A DNA stretch of 64,000 nt. Origin: Nitrincola alkalisediminis. GTDB lineage: Bacteria; Pseudomonadota; Gammaproteobacteria; Pseudomonadales; Balneatricaceae. The notes beneath the pieces are model-generated. The model was not told the DNA's origin, searched no databases, and saw nothing but the letters and a program-made list of their open reading frames with translations. Shown one piece after another: positions 9,832-19,944 of the stretch. A program made the position numbers and the translations under genes. Numbering within the stretch: position 1 is the first letter of the stretch; each line of letters opens with the position of its first letter. The stretch spans positions 620,001 to 684,000 of the forward strand of contig NZ_VYTY01000001.1 of NCBI RefSeq assembly GCF_009821115.1, written 5' to 3'.

Positions 9832-11014
9832 GGTCAAGCCTCCAGGATGTTTTGGGGTAAGCCTCGGGGTATTTACGGATATGGGCTTTTAGAGCGTCAT
9901 ATTGTTCCTGTAAATGCCAGGGAGGCGTGTCATAAACATCGCTGAATAGATCTTCCAGTGTTGGAGCTGGAATCTTTTCGGCTTTTTTCATGGCGTTTAC
10001 AATCGCACTTCTGTGCGCTTGTTTGCGCTGTTCTTCTTGGTCTTCATCCCACCAGCCTTGTGCGATTAACCAGAGTTTGAAACGAAGGACAGGACACTTG
10101 GCCCGCCAGGTTTCTTCTTCAGATTTATTGCGGTATCCACTGGGGTCGTCAGAGCTGGAATGCGCACCTAGGCGATAGGTCATGGCCTCAATTAACACTG
10201 GCTCATGCTGTTCGACTGCCATTCTGCGGGCTTCTTGCGTGGCTTTGAGGACGGCCAGTACATCGTTGCCATCGACTCGCAGCGTTTTTATACCGTAGCC
10301 AACTCCTCTTGATGCAATCCCATCTCCAGCGAACTGTTCGTGAGCGGGCGTTGAAATGGCATACCCATTATTGCGACAAAAGAAAATAACGGGCACTTTA
10401 AAAACCCCTGCCATGTTCAATGCGGCATGGAAGTCTCCTTCGGAGGCTGCGCCTTCACCAAAGTAACAAATAACGCAGTTGGGTTTATTCTGCGTTTTTA
10501 ACGCGAAGGCGTAACCCGTTGCTTGCGGAATTTGTGTGCCAAGTGGGGATGAAATGGTCATATAGTTCAGCGCTTGCGAACCATAATGAATTGGCATTTG
10601 GCGTCCTTTGCCTAGATCCAGCTCGTTTGAAAAAATTTGATTCATGAATTGATCAAGGCTGAAGCCTCTAAAGGCGAGTGCGCCTTGCTCACGATACTGT
10701 GCCATGATCATATCATCAGCCGTTAAAGCGGCTGTACTGCCAATATCTGCGGCTTCCTCGCCCGTTTCGGTCATATAGAAACTAATGCGGCCTTGACGTT
10801 GCGAGGCAAGCATGCGTTCGTCTAAGGCACGAATGAAGAGGAATGTATCGTAAATTTTGAGTGCGAGTGCCTCGTCAATATCCGGCAAACTGGCGTCAGG
10901 GTATAGCGTTCCATCATCCTTGAGAATCCGCAGTGTGGGGATGCTCAGTTGAGAGCTATCAATAAATACAGGTCGATGCACGATCAGCGCATCTGTCTTG
11001 CGTTTATCCGTCAT
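9824..11014 (-). CDS. bkdA1: Branched-chain 2-oxoacid dehydrogenase E1 alpha subunit
   Basis: E1alpha binds thiamine diphosphate and decarboxylates branched-chain 2-oxo acids. The cofactor motif runs from [11 protein letters not shown] (186-196) to RNNGYAIS (214-221). The loop [16 protein letters not shown] (280-295) is diagnostic of the branched-chain type and retains the serine that is phosphorylated in the mitochondrial enzyme (human RIGHHSTSDD; here Ser286). The start at 11014 is chosen because AGAAGG lies just upstream; an in-frame start 33 bases earlier lacks one. It is the first gene of the order E1alpha-E1beta-E2-kinase. No E3 (lipoamide dehydrogenase) gene is present, so the complex must borrow one from elsewhere. 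Confidence 0.95.
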   Translation of the reverse strand: MTDKRKTDALIVHRPVFIDSSQLSIPTLRILKDDGTLYPDASLPDIDEALALKIYDTFLFIRALDERMLASQRQGRISFYMTETGEEAADIGSTAALTADDMIMAQYREQGALAFRGFSLDQFMNQIFSNELDLGKGRQMPIHYGSQALNYMTISSPLGTQIPQATGYAFALKTQNKPNCVICYFGEGAASEGDFHAALNMAGVFKVPVIFFCRNNGYAISTPAHEQFAGDGIASRGVGYGIKTLRVDGNDVLAVLKATQEARRMAVEQHEPVLIEAMTYRLGAHSSSDDPSGYRNKSEEETWRAKCPVLRFKLWLIAQGWWDEDQEEQRKQAHRSAIVNAMKKAEKIPAPTLEDLFSDVYDTPPWHLQEQYDALKAHIRKYPEAYPKTSWRLDHE

Positions 11015-11179
11015 AATGTACCTTCTTGTTCTTATTGTGGTGACCATCGATTGTGTCGATTGTCGATAATTGAATCGGCTAGGGGATCACCCTAATGAGT
11101 TCAACGCAGAGAATGTAATACTCTGCTGCGTATTTGTAAAGCCTAGACCAAAGAAGGAAAAAATGAAGCAAATGAGGCG

Positions 11180-13279
11180 TTATCGACCTTGCTTGTTTTG
11201 ATACATGCGTATGTCAGCGACTTGAGTCAGTTCAATTTCAGTTGCGCCATCATCAGGGTAAAGGGCGATACCAATGCTACAGCTAAGATTGACAGAGTCA
11301 GGCTCGCAAAAAGGATCGGTAAATGCTTGATGGATTTTATCGACGACTTGTTGAGCGGCGGCTCGTGAGTCAACATTGTGCAATAAAATCACAAACTCAT
11401 CCCCGCCGATGCGACTGACGGTGTCTGACTCTCTTACGATGGCTTTGAGTCGGGTTGCGACCTCTTTTAAGACTAAATCGCCGAAGTTATGGCCAAATTC
11501 ATCATTTATGGGTTTAAAGCCATTTAGGTCGATTAATAGAACGGCAAATGACGATGAGTGACGTTTTGCATGTTTAAGGGATTGATTCAGTCTGTCTGAA
11601 AAAAGTGAACGGTTGGCCAAGCCTGTGAGTGGGTCGTGTTGAGCAAGATGGCGATGTCGCTCTTCGCTACGACGCAATTCGTCATAGGCTAGATGGCGCT
11701 CAATCGCAATTTCAGCAAGCTGAGCGCTTTCACGGATGAGTTGAATGTCATCGGAGGTCGGTTCAGAGACCTTGGTGTGATAAATGGCAAAGGTCCCTAA
11801 GAGATGTCCATTTTTCCGCATAATGGGTTCTGACCAGCAGGCTTTAAGGCCATGTTTAAGCGACAAGTGTTTATAGTCTTTCCAAAAAGGATGCTGAGCG
11901 ATATCGGCGGTGATGACGCGTTTTTTGAAATAGGCGGCACTGCCGCAGGCACCAACGGCTGGGCCTATTTTTACGCCATTAATGGCTTGGTTGTATTCCT
12001 GAGGCAAGGAGGGTGCTGCACCAATGTGCAGTGTTTCAGTATCGGAATGAAAGAGTAAGATACTGCAAAATGTTTTTGGGTTGTAGGCTTCAACACTGAG
12101 AACGATCTCTTGTAGGATCTGCTCAATGGGTTGATCGGCGGCAATCATTTCCAGCAATGTGTTGCGATGGCGTTGCAGGACTGCGGCTTTATTTTTTTGA
12201 CGTAAAAGCGAGTTGAGCTTGAGATTGACGCGGTAAATATAAAGGGCAATACCACTCACCAGTGATGCTATCAGTGAGGAGATGATCAATGGAGCAAACC
12301 AAGACGTGCTCGTATTGCTGGGATGCTTAAACAAAAACTCGGATAGATCAAGTGGACTTGAGACTAGGTTCAAGGATTGGTAGGTGTTGTGAATATGCGC
12401 CCATCTTCCGGGGTTGATATAGCCTATCTCAATCAGCTCAGGCTTGATCAATTGGTGCATGCGGCTGGCTTCAAATTGAAGAAAAGATGCGCTATGCGTT
12501 TGAGTGTATTGTTCCAGAATCAATTCGATGATGTAGTCTGGATTTTGTAAGGCATAAGTCCAACCTTTCAGGCTCGCTTGGGTGAAGGCGCTGACAATGT
12601 CAGGGCGCTGTTGGGCGAAGGCTTTGCTGGTAAAGAGATTGTCACCGTAAAAATCGATGCCGACCGAGCGGGGGGTGTAGATATGGTATCGGAAGTTGGC
12701 TAAGTCTAAATAATAAGGCTCATGCGTAATATAAGCCGACATGGCATCGACCTTTCCGGTGATTAAATCCTCAATGGAAAAGGTATGAGGTAAGCGCTTG
12801 TCTTGCTCAAGAAAAATACTTTCATACATTAGATACGCGAGTAGCTCGTCGGAGCCTTCTTCTAGCATGATCGGCTTGTCGGCAAGGGTATGGATGCTTT
12901 GTAGGGCAGTGTCCGCTTTCGAAATAATCACTTGGGGCGAGTGTTGAAAAATATTGGCAAGCAGAACCACTTCGTTGCCCTGATCTAAGTCGAGCAATAG
13001 GCCGCTGGTCCCTACGCCAAAATCAGCTTGGCGAGAGACAACCTGTTGAGTCGCATTAATACCGGGAGCTCCTTCAATCAGGCTTACATCAAGGCCTGCT
13101 TGCTCGTAAAACCCCTGATCGATGGCGGCATAGTAACCTGCAAACTGAAATGCGTGAGTCCATTTGAGTTGCAAGCTCACTTTTTCCAAACCAAAAGCCG
13201 TAGGAGGCAAAAATAGTAGGCTCCATAAAACGATGCATAAGGAGTAAAAAATTCGACCGAGCGTAGAGCGCAATTTCAA
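11180..13279 (-). CDS. Diguanylate cyclase with periplasmic THI5/NMT1-like sensor, TM helix and GAF domain
   Basis: A 699-residue fusion. A signal-like N-terminus (to about residue 30) precedes an ABC-type substrate-binding domain of the NMT1/THI5 family (about 32-320), seen in LQLKWTHAFQFAGYYAAIDQ and GFYEQAGLDV. One transmembrane segment (about 328-350) leads to a cytoplasmic GAF domain (about 375-520) and a GGDEF domain (about 535-699). The active site RIGGDEFVIL is intact and is preceded by RESD, the feedback-inhibition I-site. There is no EAL domain. It should make c-di-GMP in response to a periplasmic ligand, perhaps a pyrimidine-like thiamin precursor by family analogy; the ligand is not proven. 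It lies 165 bases upstream of the bkd operon on the same strand and is probably separate. Confidence 0.9.
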   Translation of the reverse strand: MKLRSTLGRIFYSLCIVLWSLLFLPPTAFGLEKVSLQLKWTHAFQFAGYYAAIDQGFYEQAGLDVSLIEGAPGINATQQVVSRQADFGVGTSGLLLDLDQGNEVVLLANIFQHSPQVIISKADTALQSIHTLADKPIMLEEGSDELLAYLMYESIFLEQDKRLPHTFSIEDLITGKVDAMSAYITHEPYYLDLANFRYHIYTPRSVGIDFYGDNLFTSKAFAQQRPDIVSAFTQASLKGWTYALQNPDYIIELILEQYTQTHSASFLQFEASRMHQLIKPELIEIGYINPGRWAHIHNTYQSLNLVSSPLDLSEFLFKHPSNTSTSWFAPLIISSLIASLVSGIALYIYRVNLKLNSLLRQKNKAAVLQRHRNTLLEMIAADQPIEQILQEIVLSVEAYNPKTFCSILLFHSDTETLHIGAAPSLPQEYNQAINGVKIGPAVGACGSAAYFKKRVITADIAQHPFWKDYKHLSLKHGLKACWSEPIMRKNGHLLGTFAIYHTKVSEPTSDDIQLIRESAQLAEIAIERHLAYDELRRSEERHRHLAQHDPLTGLANRSLFSDRLNQSLKHAKRHSSSFAVLLIDLNGFKPINDEFGHNFGDLVLKEVATRLKAIVRESDTVSRIGGDEFVILLHNVDSRAAAQQVVDKIHQAFTDPFCEPDSVNLSCSIGIALYPDDGATEIELTQVADIRMYQNKQGR

Positions 13280-13772
13280 GTCACTGGCCTCGTGAAGGGT
13301 ACATAGGTTGTAAGGCTCTCTTTAAGTGTAGAAGGTAAGTGTGAAAAGTATATAGTGTCTTGCCTCAAGAGTTGTGTGTATTGGCTGTTGTGCGCTAGTA
13401 CGGCTATAAAGCATCGCACTTTTTCTAAAGTGACGTCAAAATTCAAACGCTGTTCCTATCAAAGCGAAAGCAAGAAAAAGCACAATCGCTCAATAAATTA
13501 AGGCTACATACCGAAGTTATTTTTCCGCAGTTGCTTTCTATTCAAACAAATAATATCAGAAAAAAACGAATTTTTAATCACATGCCCTCCATTATGGGCG
13601 ATTCTTCAATGGTTTTTTTGCGTTTGCACAAAAGATAAGTATGATTTAAGTAAATTTTATACTTGATTTGCCGGTCTAAAATTAAATACACTCTTTTTAT
13701 CGGCTCAGACACCCTTTGAGTTGTTGTTTTTATGTAAATTAACCAAATAAATACAATAAGCATGGTGAGAAA
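13280..13772. other. AT-rich divergent promoter region
   Basis: This 493-base gap separates the divergent GGDEF and porin genes and becomes strongly AT-rich from about 13550. It must hold both promoters and probably catabolite or LacI-type control sites for the porin, but I could not pick a single convincing promoter or operator. A 61-codon minus-strand frame at 13578-13763 is a low-complexity chance frame and is not called. Confidence 0.5.
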
Positions 13773-14756
13773 ATGAAGTTTACGCCTTTTCGGGTGCCAA
13801 GACTGGTATCCTGTGTCTCCTTAGCACTTGTTGCAATGGCTGGAATCCCAAGTATTGCAGTTGCAACACCTTCCCTGACATTAGATGCCAACATTGAGTT
13901 GGATACGGATGCTGTGAAAGCATCGTCAAGTAAATCCAGCTATGATCAAGGCGGGCGTTTGGAAGTCAATTTTATGGCTGAGCATCGCATGGGGGATCAC
14001 TTTGTGCGGGGTAAAGGGACAGGGTTGCTGAAAACCGATGGGAAAACGGCGACGGATGATATGTGGCTGATGTTTGGTTCGGATCAGTGGGATATACAGG
14101 CAGGGCGATTTGAGGCGGTTAACCTGTTCCCTCTAGGAAAAGATACGGTCATTATGCATGCAGGTGATGGCTCTGCCCGTGTCTATGAAGCCAATTTAGT
14201 GCGTGGGCGAGTGAGTGATGGAGGGCAGTTTGCGTTTCATGCGAACCCATCGGATCAAATTCGTTTTGAGCTGGCGACCGCCTATGGTCAAGGTGATAAG
14301 TCGAGAGCATTTACCGGTGTTCGTCCTTCGGTCACGTTTGTGGGTCAGGGCTTTACACTAACCGCAGGGTATGAGCATCAGAAATTTGATGATGCGCAAA
14401 CAACGCATAAGGCAAATGGCGTTGGTGTGACCGCAGGGTTTACTCTAGGAGACGCTCAGGTAAACTTGAGTGCAGCGCACTTAAGGGATCGTAGTCAGCC
14501 TTCAACTGTAAAGGTTAACAGTTACGGTGCCAACCTGACGCTGGGTGGCTTTGGTGCTGGTATCATTCATTCAACAACTGCATTAAGTCAAGCGGCTGAT
14601 CCTGATGTCACGACGGCCTACGCTGCCTATACATTACCGCTGTTTGATATTCAAAATGCGAGTGTAACCTTTGCAGGTTCGACCTCTCGGGCCGATAATG
14701 TTGCCTCCGATAAAACCGTACACGCGTTAAGACTGCGCTTTAACTACACGTTCTAA
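13773..14756 (+). CDS. Outer-membrane carbohydrate porin, RafY-like
   Basis: A 327-residue protein with a clear signal peptide (hydrophobic core around SCVSLALVAMAG, cleavage probably after IAVATP or nearby). The mature part is a run of alternating beta-strand segments ending in the terminal phenylalanine of RFNYTF, as expected for an outer-membrane beta barrel. Internal blocks such as MWLMFGSDQWDIQAGRFEA and NLFPLGKDTVIMHAG resemble the glycoporin RafY family, so passage of sugars is likely. The following LacI-type gene, 88 bases downstream, and the neighbouring Entner-Doudoroff genes support a sugar role. The barrel call is firm; the sugar specificity is inferred. Confidence 0.75.
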   Translation: MKFTPFRVPRLVSCVSLALVAMAGIPSIAVATPSLTLDANIELDTDAVKASSSKSSYDQGGRLEVNFMAEHRMGDHFVRGKGTGLLKTDGKTATDDMWLMFGSDQWDIQAGRFEAVNLFPLGKDTVIMHAGDGSARVYEANLVRGRVSDGGQFAFHANPSDQIRFELATAYGQGDKSRAFTGVRPSVTFVGQGFTLTAGYEHQKFDDAQTTHKANGVGVTAGFTLGDAQVNLSAAHLRDRSQPSTVKVNSYGANLTLGGFGAGIIHSTTALSQAADPDVTTAYAAYTLPLFDIQNASVTFAGSTSRADNVASDKTVHALRLRFNYTF

Positions 14757-14844
14757 TTGATCCCCCTTCAACTCAATTAGAGCGTCAGCCTGTAAAGCAA
14801 AAGTGGGGCGCAACTGAAGGATGCGCCCTGTTTGGAACAAACGA

Positions 14845-15900
14845 ATGGGTTCAGTCAGTAAGCTTACAATCAAAGATGTTGCTAAGGCGCTTAATGTGTC
14901 GACGGCAACCATTTCAAATGCGTTTAACCGCCCTGATCAATTATCAATACAATTACGCCAAAAAATCATCGAGCAGTGTAAATTATTGGGGTATGACGGC
15001 CCGAATAGTGGTCTGAAAAATCGCCGTAATCAGCGCAGTGGTATTGTCGGTGTGCTCTTGTCCGATGGGTTGTCTCAGAGCATGATTGACCCGGTTGATA
15101 GCCAATTTTTATCGGGTGTTGGTAAGGTGCTAGATCAGCAGGGGTATCATTGTTTAATGCTGCAGTCGCTCGACAAAATCGATGCAATGCAGCAGCGCTC
15201 TCTGGAGACCTTGGTGGATGGCATTATTGTCTATGGCATGATGAGGCGTCCAAGTAGCTATCAGCGTTTGTTGACCCAGCATAAACCCTTGGTTACCGTC
15301 GACTTTACCCTCGATGCGTTTCCCTCTGTCACAATTGATAACCTCACGGGTGCAAGAAATATTGCACGGCATGCCTTGCAGCACGGTCATCAGCGTGTAG
15401 CGATTATTGGGCTTCGCGTGGTTTTAGATGAGTGCGTGTGTCGAGTAACAGAAGAGCGGGTGTTGAATTTAGAATCCTCTTTTGGCATGCAGCGTTTGAT
15501 GGGGTATCAGGAGGCCTTGCAAGAAGTGGGTATTGCACTCAGCGAGGTCCCTGTATGGAGTCTGCCTGAAAACTCCCATCGTCAAGCTTACCCATTGGTG
15601 TGTGATATTTTGTCGTCTTTGCGACCGACATTATTGTTGTGCATGAGTGATACGATTGCCTTGGCTGCAATGCAGGCGGCCAGTGCACTGGGTTTGTCCG
15701 TTCCGCAGGATCTGCATATTGTTGGGTTTGATGGCATTCCTTTGGATGAAAATATACGGCCGTCTTTGACAACTGTGTATCAGCAAAGTGTTGAGAAAGG
15801 GCAAGCGGCGGCTCGGGTCTTGTTGGGGCAAAAAGATCAGCAGCATACGGTGCTGGATACTCAGTTGCTTGTGAGGGAGAGTTGTCCTTATCCTGAGTAA
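14845..15900 (+). CDS. LacI family transcriptional regulator
   Basis: The N-terminus holds the LacI helix-turn-helix and hinge (LTIKDVAKALNVSTATISNA), followed by a periplasmic-binding-protein-like sugar-sensing core through GIVGVLLSD, DGIIVYGMM, VTIDNLTGARN and HIVGFDGIPLDE. About 351 residues. The ATG at 14845 is preferred; another in-frame ATG at 14821 has GAAGG directly abutting it, which is too close to serve. It probably controls the porin gene just upstream and perhaps other sugar genes. The effector is unknown. A bidirectional terminator follows the stop. Confidence 0.9.
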   Translation: MGSVSKLTIKDVAKALNVSTATISNAFNRPDQLSIQLRQKIIEQCKLLGYDGPNSGLKNRRNQRSGIVGVLLSDGLSQSMIDPVDSQFLSGVGKVLDQQGYHCLMLQSLDKIDAMQQRSLETLVDGIIVYGMMRRPSSYQRLLTQHKPLVTVDFTLDAFPSVTIDNLTGARNIARHALQHGHQRVAIIGLRVVLDECVCRVTEERVLNLESSFGMQRLMGYQEALQEVGIALSEVPVWSLPENSHRQAYPLVCDILSSLRPTLLLCMSDTIALAAMQAASALGLSVPQDLHIVGFDGIPLDENIRPSLTTVYQQSVEKGQAAARVLLGQKDQQHTVLDTQLLVRESCPYPE

Positions 15901-15918
15901 AGCTTCAGGTGCTTTAGC

Positions 15919-15947
15919 AAAAAAAACCAGCGACAGCTGGTTTTTTT
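15919..15947. terminator. Bidirectional rho-independent terminator between lacI-type gene and eda
   Basis: An inverted repeat, AAAAAACCAGC and GCTGGTTTTTTT around GACA, gives a GC-centred stem with a T-run on either strand. It lies between the convergent regulator gene and eda and can serve both. Confidence 0.92.
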
Positions 15948-15957
15948 GTATGAGGAA

Positions 15958-16629
15958 TTAGATGTTTTGGTGTGGGCGTAATTGAAAGACGGTGTCTCGT
16001 GCAATTTGTTGAATCGCAGCCCAGTCTTGTTGATCAATCAGCGCTTGCGGTGTTAGCCAAGAGCCGCCGACACACATGACATTGTTGAGATTTAAATAGT
16101 CTGCTGCTGATTCAAGGCGAATACCGCCGGTAGGACAGAAGCGCACATCGCCGATAGGGCCCGCAAAGGCTTTGAGGGCATTCACGCCACCGGAAACTTC
16201 TGCAGGGAAAAATTTAAAGCGTTTGTAACCCAGCGCATAGGCTTGCATAAGCTCTGAAATCGTTTGAATGCCAGGTAATAGAGGCACCTGTTGAGTGAGT
16301 GCGTGTTTGAGTAGCTCTGTCGTGGAGCCCGGTGTGACGATGAACGTAGCACCTGCCTTACAGGCTGCCTCATATTGCTCAGGATTCAGTACGGTTCCTG
16401 CGCCGACTTGTGCGTCAGGTAGGTTGTCGGCGATGAGTTTGATGGCTTCTAGGGCAATATCGGTTCTGAGAGTGACCTCAAGAACCGGTAGTCCGCCCTT
16501 GACGAGTGCTTCAGCAATAGGGAGTACTTCATCCAGTGAATTAAACGTTAATACCGGTATCACAGGGCTTAAGCTGCAGATGCGGTCGATTTCAGTGATA
16601 TTTTGTTGTTTTAATGTTTCGTTATTCAT
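15958..16629 (-). CDS. eda: 2-dehydro-3-deoxy-phosphogluconate (KDPG) aldolase
   Basis: Eda splits KDPG into pyruvate and glyceraldehyde-3-phosphate, the last step of the Entner-Doudoroff pathway, through a Schiff-base lysine. The protein (223 residues) shows LEVTLRTDIALEAI, VGAGTVLNPEQ, the lysine motif RFKFFPAE and the phosphate site CPTGGI. The ATG at 16629 has AGGA six bases upstream; an in-frame TTG two codons earlier is less likely. It is the third gene of a zwf-pgl-eda operon, as in several gammaproteobacteria under HexR control. Confidence 0.96.
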   Translation of the reverse strand: MNNETLKQQNITEIDRICSLSPVIPVLTFNSLDEVLPIAEALVKGGLPVLEVTLRTDIALEAIKLIADNLPDAQVGAGTVLNPEQYEAACKAGATFIVTPGSTTELLKHALTQQVPLLPGIQTISELMQAYALGYKRFKFFPAEVSGGVNALKAFAGPIGDVRFCPTGGIRLESAADYLNLNNVMCVGGSWLTPQALIDQQDWAAIQQIARDTVFQLRPHQNI

Positions 16630-16675
16630 AGTCAATCCTGATCAGCGGCCGTTGAGTCCAACTTTAAAGTCAGCA

Positions 16676-17392
16676 TTAGGCGCTCCAATAAATGGTTAAT
16701 GGATGTGCAAGAAAGTAGCGAATGGGCATTTCAATTGAAGGGCCGTCGCTTAATGCCTTCTGTAAGGTTAGGAGTTTGTCTTCACCGCAAATGTGTAAAA
16801 TTCGGCGGTGTGCATTGAGAATGCGTTTGGGTGTTAGGGTTAAGCGAGAATAGGGTGCCGTTTTAGGGGTGACTAATGCGCAATGCGACTGACTATTCAC
16901 TGCTGACTCTATGTCATCGGAGCAAGGGAACAGTGAGGCAGTGTGCCCGTCATTGCCCAGTCCTAGTATGATAAGATCTAATGGATCGCTAACCTGATTC
17001 AAACGAACTTCGCATTGAGCTTGTTGCTCTTGATGGGTTAGATCTGAACGGTCTTCAAATAGTGCAACGAAGGATGCGTCACTGGCACAGTTTTGCAGTA
17101 ACGTATGGCGAACTAAGCCTGCATTGCTATCTGGGTGTTCATGTTTTAAGCAGCGGTCATCGGCTAATGTAATTGTAACCTTAGCCCAGTCTAAGGGGGT
17201 TAGGCTGAGTTCATGAAAAAGCTGAATGGGGGTTCGGCCACCCGAAACAGCCATGCTGGCCTGTTGGCGTTGCTGAATCGCTTCGCCTAGCTGTTGAGCA
17301 GTATTTTTAGCCAAGGCATGAGTCAGTTCTTCTCGGCTAGAGAAGCTCTTCCATTCAATGTGTGCGGGTAAGTTGAGATCACTGATTTTCAT
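16676..17392 (-). CDS. pgl: 6-phosphogluconolactonase
   Basis: Pgl hydrolyses 6-phosphogluconolactone to 6-phosphogluconate, linking zwf to edd. The 238-residue protein has the family blocks [31 protein letters not shown] and [15 protein letters not shown]. The start overlaps the end of zwf by 14 bases and has GGAAGAG just upstream. The zwf-pgl-eda order turns glucose-6-phosphate into the substrate for edd and then takes up the product of edd. Confidence 0.95.
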   Translation of the reverse strand: MKISDLNLPAHIEWKSFSSREELTHALAKNTAQQLGEAIQQRQQASMAVSGGRTPIQLFHELSLTPLDWAKVTITLADDRCLKHEHPDSNAGLVRHTLLQNCASDASFVALFEDRSDLTHQEQQAQCEVRLNQVSDPLDLIILGLGNDGHTASLFPCSDDIESAVNSQSHCALVTPKTAPYSRLTLTPKRILNAHRRILHICGEDKLLTLQKALSDGPSIEMPIRYFLAHPLTIYWSA

Positions 17393-18851
17393 ACCAAACT
17401 CTTCCGTCGTTTGCGAGTAATAAATCCGAGTTAGCAGGTCCCCAGCTTCCTGCAGGGTAGGGAAGAGGTGGGCTGTTTTGTTTTTGCCACTGGTTTAAGA
17501 GAGCATCACACCATTTCCAGGCATGTTCGATCTCATCTCGGCGTACAAAGAGGTATTGCTGGCCTTTGATCACTTCAAGAAGGAGTCGCTCGTAAGCATC
17601 GGGAACACGGTCAATGCCGAAGGCTTGTGAAAAGCTGAGTTGAAGTGGTGCTTTTCTCAGTTGCATGCCTTTTTCCAAACCTTGATCTTTGGTCAGAATA
17701 TGCAGGGCAATACCTTCATCAGGCTGTAGCTTGATGATCAACTTGTTGTTGGCAAGTTGGCGTTGTTCGGGGTCAAAAATATAATGGGGTTGCTGCTTAA
17801 AATGCACAACAATCTGAGAGGATTTTTCAGCCATGCGTTTGCCTGTGCGCAGGTAAAAAGGCACGCCCGCCCAGCGCCAACTTCCGAGTTCAACACGAAT
17901 AGATACAAATGTCTCGGTTTGGCTCGACGTGTTTGCTCCCTCTTCATCAAGGTAGCCAGGAACGCGTTGGTCATTAATGTAGCCACTTGTGTATTGGCCA
18001 CGAACCACGTGATGGCCCATTTCTTCCGATTTGATTGGGCGTAAGGATTTGAGTACCTTTACTTTTTCGTCGCGAATGCTGTCGGCTGAAAGGTCGGCAG
18101 GTGGATCCATCGCAACAAGGCATAGAAGCTGCAGGAGGTGGTTTTGCACCATATCGCGCAGTTGTCCAGCTTTGTCAAAGTAACCCCAGCGTCCTTCAAT
18201 GCCCACTTTTTCAGCCACGGTGATTTCGACGTGGGAGATGTGGTTTTGATTCCATTGAGTGCCAAACAGGTTGTTGGCAAAACGAAGAGCAATCAGGTTT
18301 TGAACGGTTTCTTTGCCGAGGTAGTGGTCGATGCGATAGATTTGGGATTCATCAAAATACTTGCCGACCTCCGAGTTAACCTGATGAGATGTTTCCAGGC
18401 TGAACCCTATCGGCTTTTCGAGGACGACTCGGCTTTGCGCATTTAAGCAGCCTTGTTCGTTTAAGTTGGCACTAATGGTGCCGTATAAAGACGCGGAGGT
18501 GGCGTAATAAAACACGCGCTCTTTGTTGCTTGAGGCGTCTAGGATTTCTTTTAGGGGTTGGTAGCTGTCTAACTCATCAAAATTCACACTTAAAAAATGG
18601 ATGCGTTCTATGAATGCTTCTAGAATTTCGGTGCTCATCAGGCTTTCGTTCACATATTTCGTGAGGCTCTGACGTGTTTGACCTATCCCTTTGTCTTGGT
18701 CTGTGTTGCGAGCAACGCAGAGGATTCGCGTATCTTTATGGATGAGCTTGGCGCGTTCGAGTTGGTAAAGTGCAGGCAGCAACTTGCGTTGTGTTAAGTC
18801 GCCCAAAGCACCAAAAAAAATAATGTCGCAAGCGGATAGGTGTGCAGTCAT
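17379..18851 (-). CDS. zwf: Glucose-6-phosphate 1-dehydrogenase
   Basis: Zwf oxidises glucose-6-phosphate to 6-phosphogluconolactone with NAD(P)+. The nucleotide-binding motif ([17 protein letters not shown], a GxxGDLxxRK pattern), the substrate site RIDHYLGKE and the C-terminal half typical of the family are present. The start is set at the ATG at 18851 (MTAHLSACD), giving 490 residues, the usual size; the frame is open 40 codons further upstream, but that part is AT-rich promoter DNA. It is divergent from hexR. A HexR-like sequence TGTAGTTATTTAACA (18869-18883) and the shared motif at 18936 lie in the promoter region. Confidence 0.96.
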   Translation of the reverse strand: MTAHLSACDIIFFGALGDLTQRKLLPALYQLERAKLIHKDTRILCVARNTDQDKGIGQTRQSLTKYVNESLMSTEILEAFIERIHFLSVNFDELDSYQPLKEILDASSNKERVFYYATSASLYGTISANLNEQGCLNAQSRVVLEKPIGFSLETSHQVNSEVGKYFDESQIYRIDHYLGKETVQNLIALRFANNLFGTQWNQNHISHVEITVAEKVGIEGRWGYFDKAGQLRDMVQNHLLQLLCLVAMDPPADLSADSIRDEKVKVLKSLRPIKSEEMGHHVVRGQYTSGYINDQRVPGYLDEEGANTSSQTETFVSIRVELGSWRWAGVPFYLRTGKRMAEKSSQIVVHFKQQPHYIFDPEQRQLANNKLIIKLQPDEGIALHILTKDQGLEKGMQLRKAPLQLSFSQAFGIDRVPDAYERLLLEVIKGQQYLFVRRDEIEHAWKWCDALLNQWQKQNSPPLPYPAGSWGPANSDLLLANDGRVWYENQ

Positions 18852-18935
18852 GGTTGATAACCTGTTTTTGTAGTTATTTAACATACATAGTTGGATTTTA
18901 TTCGCCATTAGTGGCCGAGTCAAGTTAGATATTTT

Positions 18936-18947
18936 GTTAAATTTACC
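18936..18947. promoter_or_regulatory. Candidate operator in the zwf/hexR divergent promoter
   Basis: GTTAAATTTACC is a near-perfect palindrome in the middle of the 226-base divergent region. Nearly the same sequence with its flank (TTTTGTTAAATWTACCWAT) recurs upstream of pgi at 27739, and related copies occur at 27791, 22492 and 19049. HexR is the natural candidate to bind it, but the motif is not an exact fit to the HexR consensus as I know it. Confidence 0.4.
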
Positions 18948-19077
18948 TATTATTTGAGTGTTTGCAGGCAATTGTCTGTGTTAAAAAGAGGTCGTTTTTA
19001 CTGGTTAAGGCCCATATAACCCGTTATAGTTCAACTTGATTGCAATATGTTGAAAATTTACGTATGGACATAAGGTT

Positions 19078-19938
19078 ATGATCGATCAAAGTGGAAATCT
19101 GCTGGAAGAAATTCGCAGTCGCTTAGAGACTCTGAACAAGTCTGAGCGTAAAGTGGCGACGGTAATTCTTCGAGATCCAAAGGCGGCGATACGCTTGACT
19201 ATTACCGCTTTGGCGCAAGAAGCCGGAGTCAGTGAGCCGACCGTCAACCGTTTCTGCCGTGGGTTTGATGAGCGTGGTTATCCCGATTTTAAATTGCGCT
19301 TGGCGCAAAGTTTGGCTGAAGGCATGCCCTATGTCACCCGCAATGTTGAATATGATGACAGCACTGAGGCATATAGTGAGAAAATTTTTTCATCCACGAT
19401 TGCGGCGTTAGACACAGCGCGCAAGTCTTTGCAGCCGAATGTCATCACCCGTGCGGTGGATCATTTAAGTCAGGCGAAACAAATATTCTTTTTTGGTTTA
19501 GGGGCTTCTGCATCCGTGGCAGCGGACGCGCGTCATAAGTTTTTTCGGCTGAATATTCCGGTGATGTCCTACGAAGATGTGTTGATGCAACGCATGGTGG
19601 CGGCAGGGGCTCATACGGGTGATGTGATTGTCATTATTTCCTATACTGGGCGTACGCAAGAATTGGTTGAAATTGCGGCATTGGGGCGAGAAAGTGGAGC
19701 GACGGTGATAGGGATTACACACGATCCATCGCCTTTGGCACGAGAATGCAGTTTGTTGATTTCATTGCCTGCGCAAGAAGATACCGATGTGTATATGCCA
19801 ATGACATCGCGATTGATACAGTTGACCATGATTGATGTATTGGCAACTGGGGTCACATTGAGGCGAGGAATCGAGTTTCAGCGGTATTTGAAGCGAATTA
19901 AAGACAGTTTGTTGCCGACACGCTATAAGTCTGAGTAA
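19078..19938 (+). CDS. hexR: HexR-type transcriptional regulator (RpiR family)
   Basis: A 286-residue RpiR-family protein: N-terminal helix-turn-helix (about 1-80, [20 protein letters not shown]) and C-terminal sugar-phosphate isomerase (SIS) domain (about 125-265) with [19 protein letters not shown] and [14 protein letters not shown]. HexR of gammaproteobacteria represses zwf, edd, eda, gap, pyk and related genes and is released by KDPG. Its position divergent from zwf-pgl-eda and among edd, gap and pyk matches this role. The ATG start has a weak upstream AAGG site. Confidence 0.93.
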   Translation: MIDQSGNLLEEIRSRLETLNKSERKVATVILRDPKAAIRLTITALAQEAGVSEPTVNRFCRGFDERGYPDFKLRLAQSLAEGMPYVTRNVEYDDSTEAYSEKIFSSTIAALDTARKSLQPNVITRAVDHLSQAKQIFFFGLGASASVAADARHKFFRLNIPVMSYEDVLMQRMVAAGAHTGDVIVIISYTGRTQELVEIAALGRESGATVIGITHDPSPLARECSLLISLPAQEDTDVYMPMTSRLIQLTMIDVLATGVTLRRGIEFQRYLKRIKDSLLPTRYKSE

Positions 19939-19944
19939 CGAGAA

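Noticed and set aside
13578-13763. 61-codon minus-strand frame in the AT-rich porin promoter region
   Set aside because: Low-complexity Ile/Lys/Tyr composition typical of AT-rich noncoding DNA.
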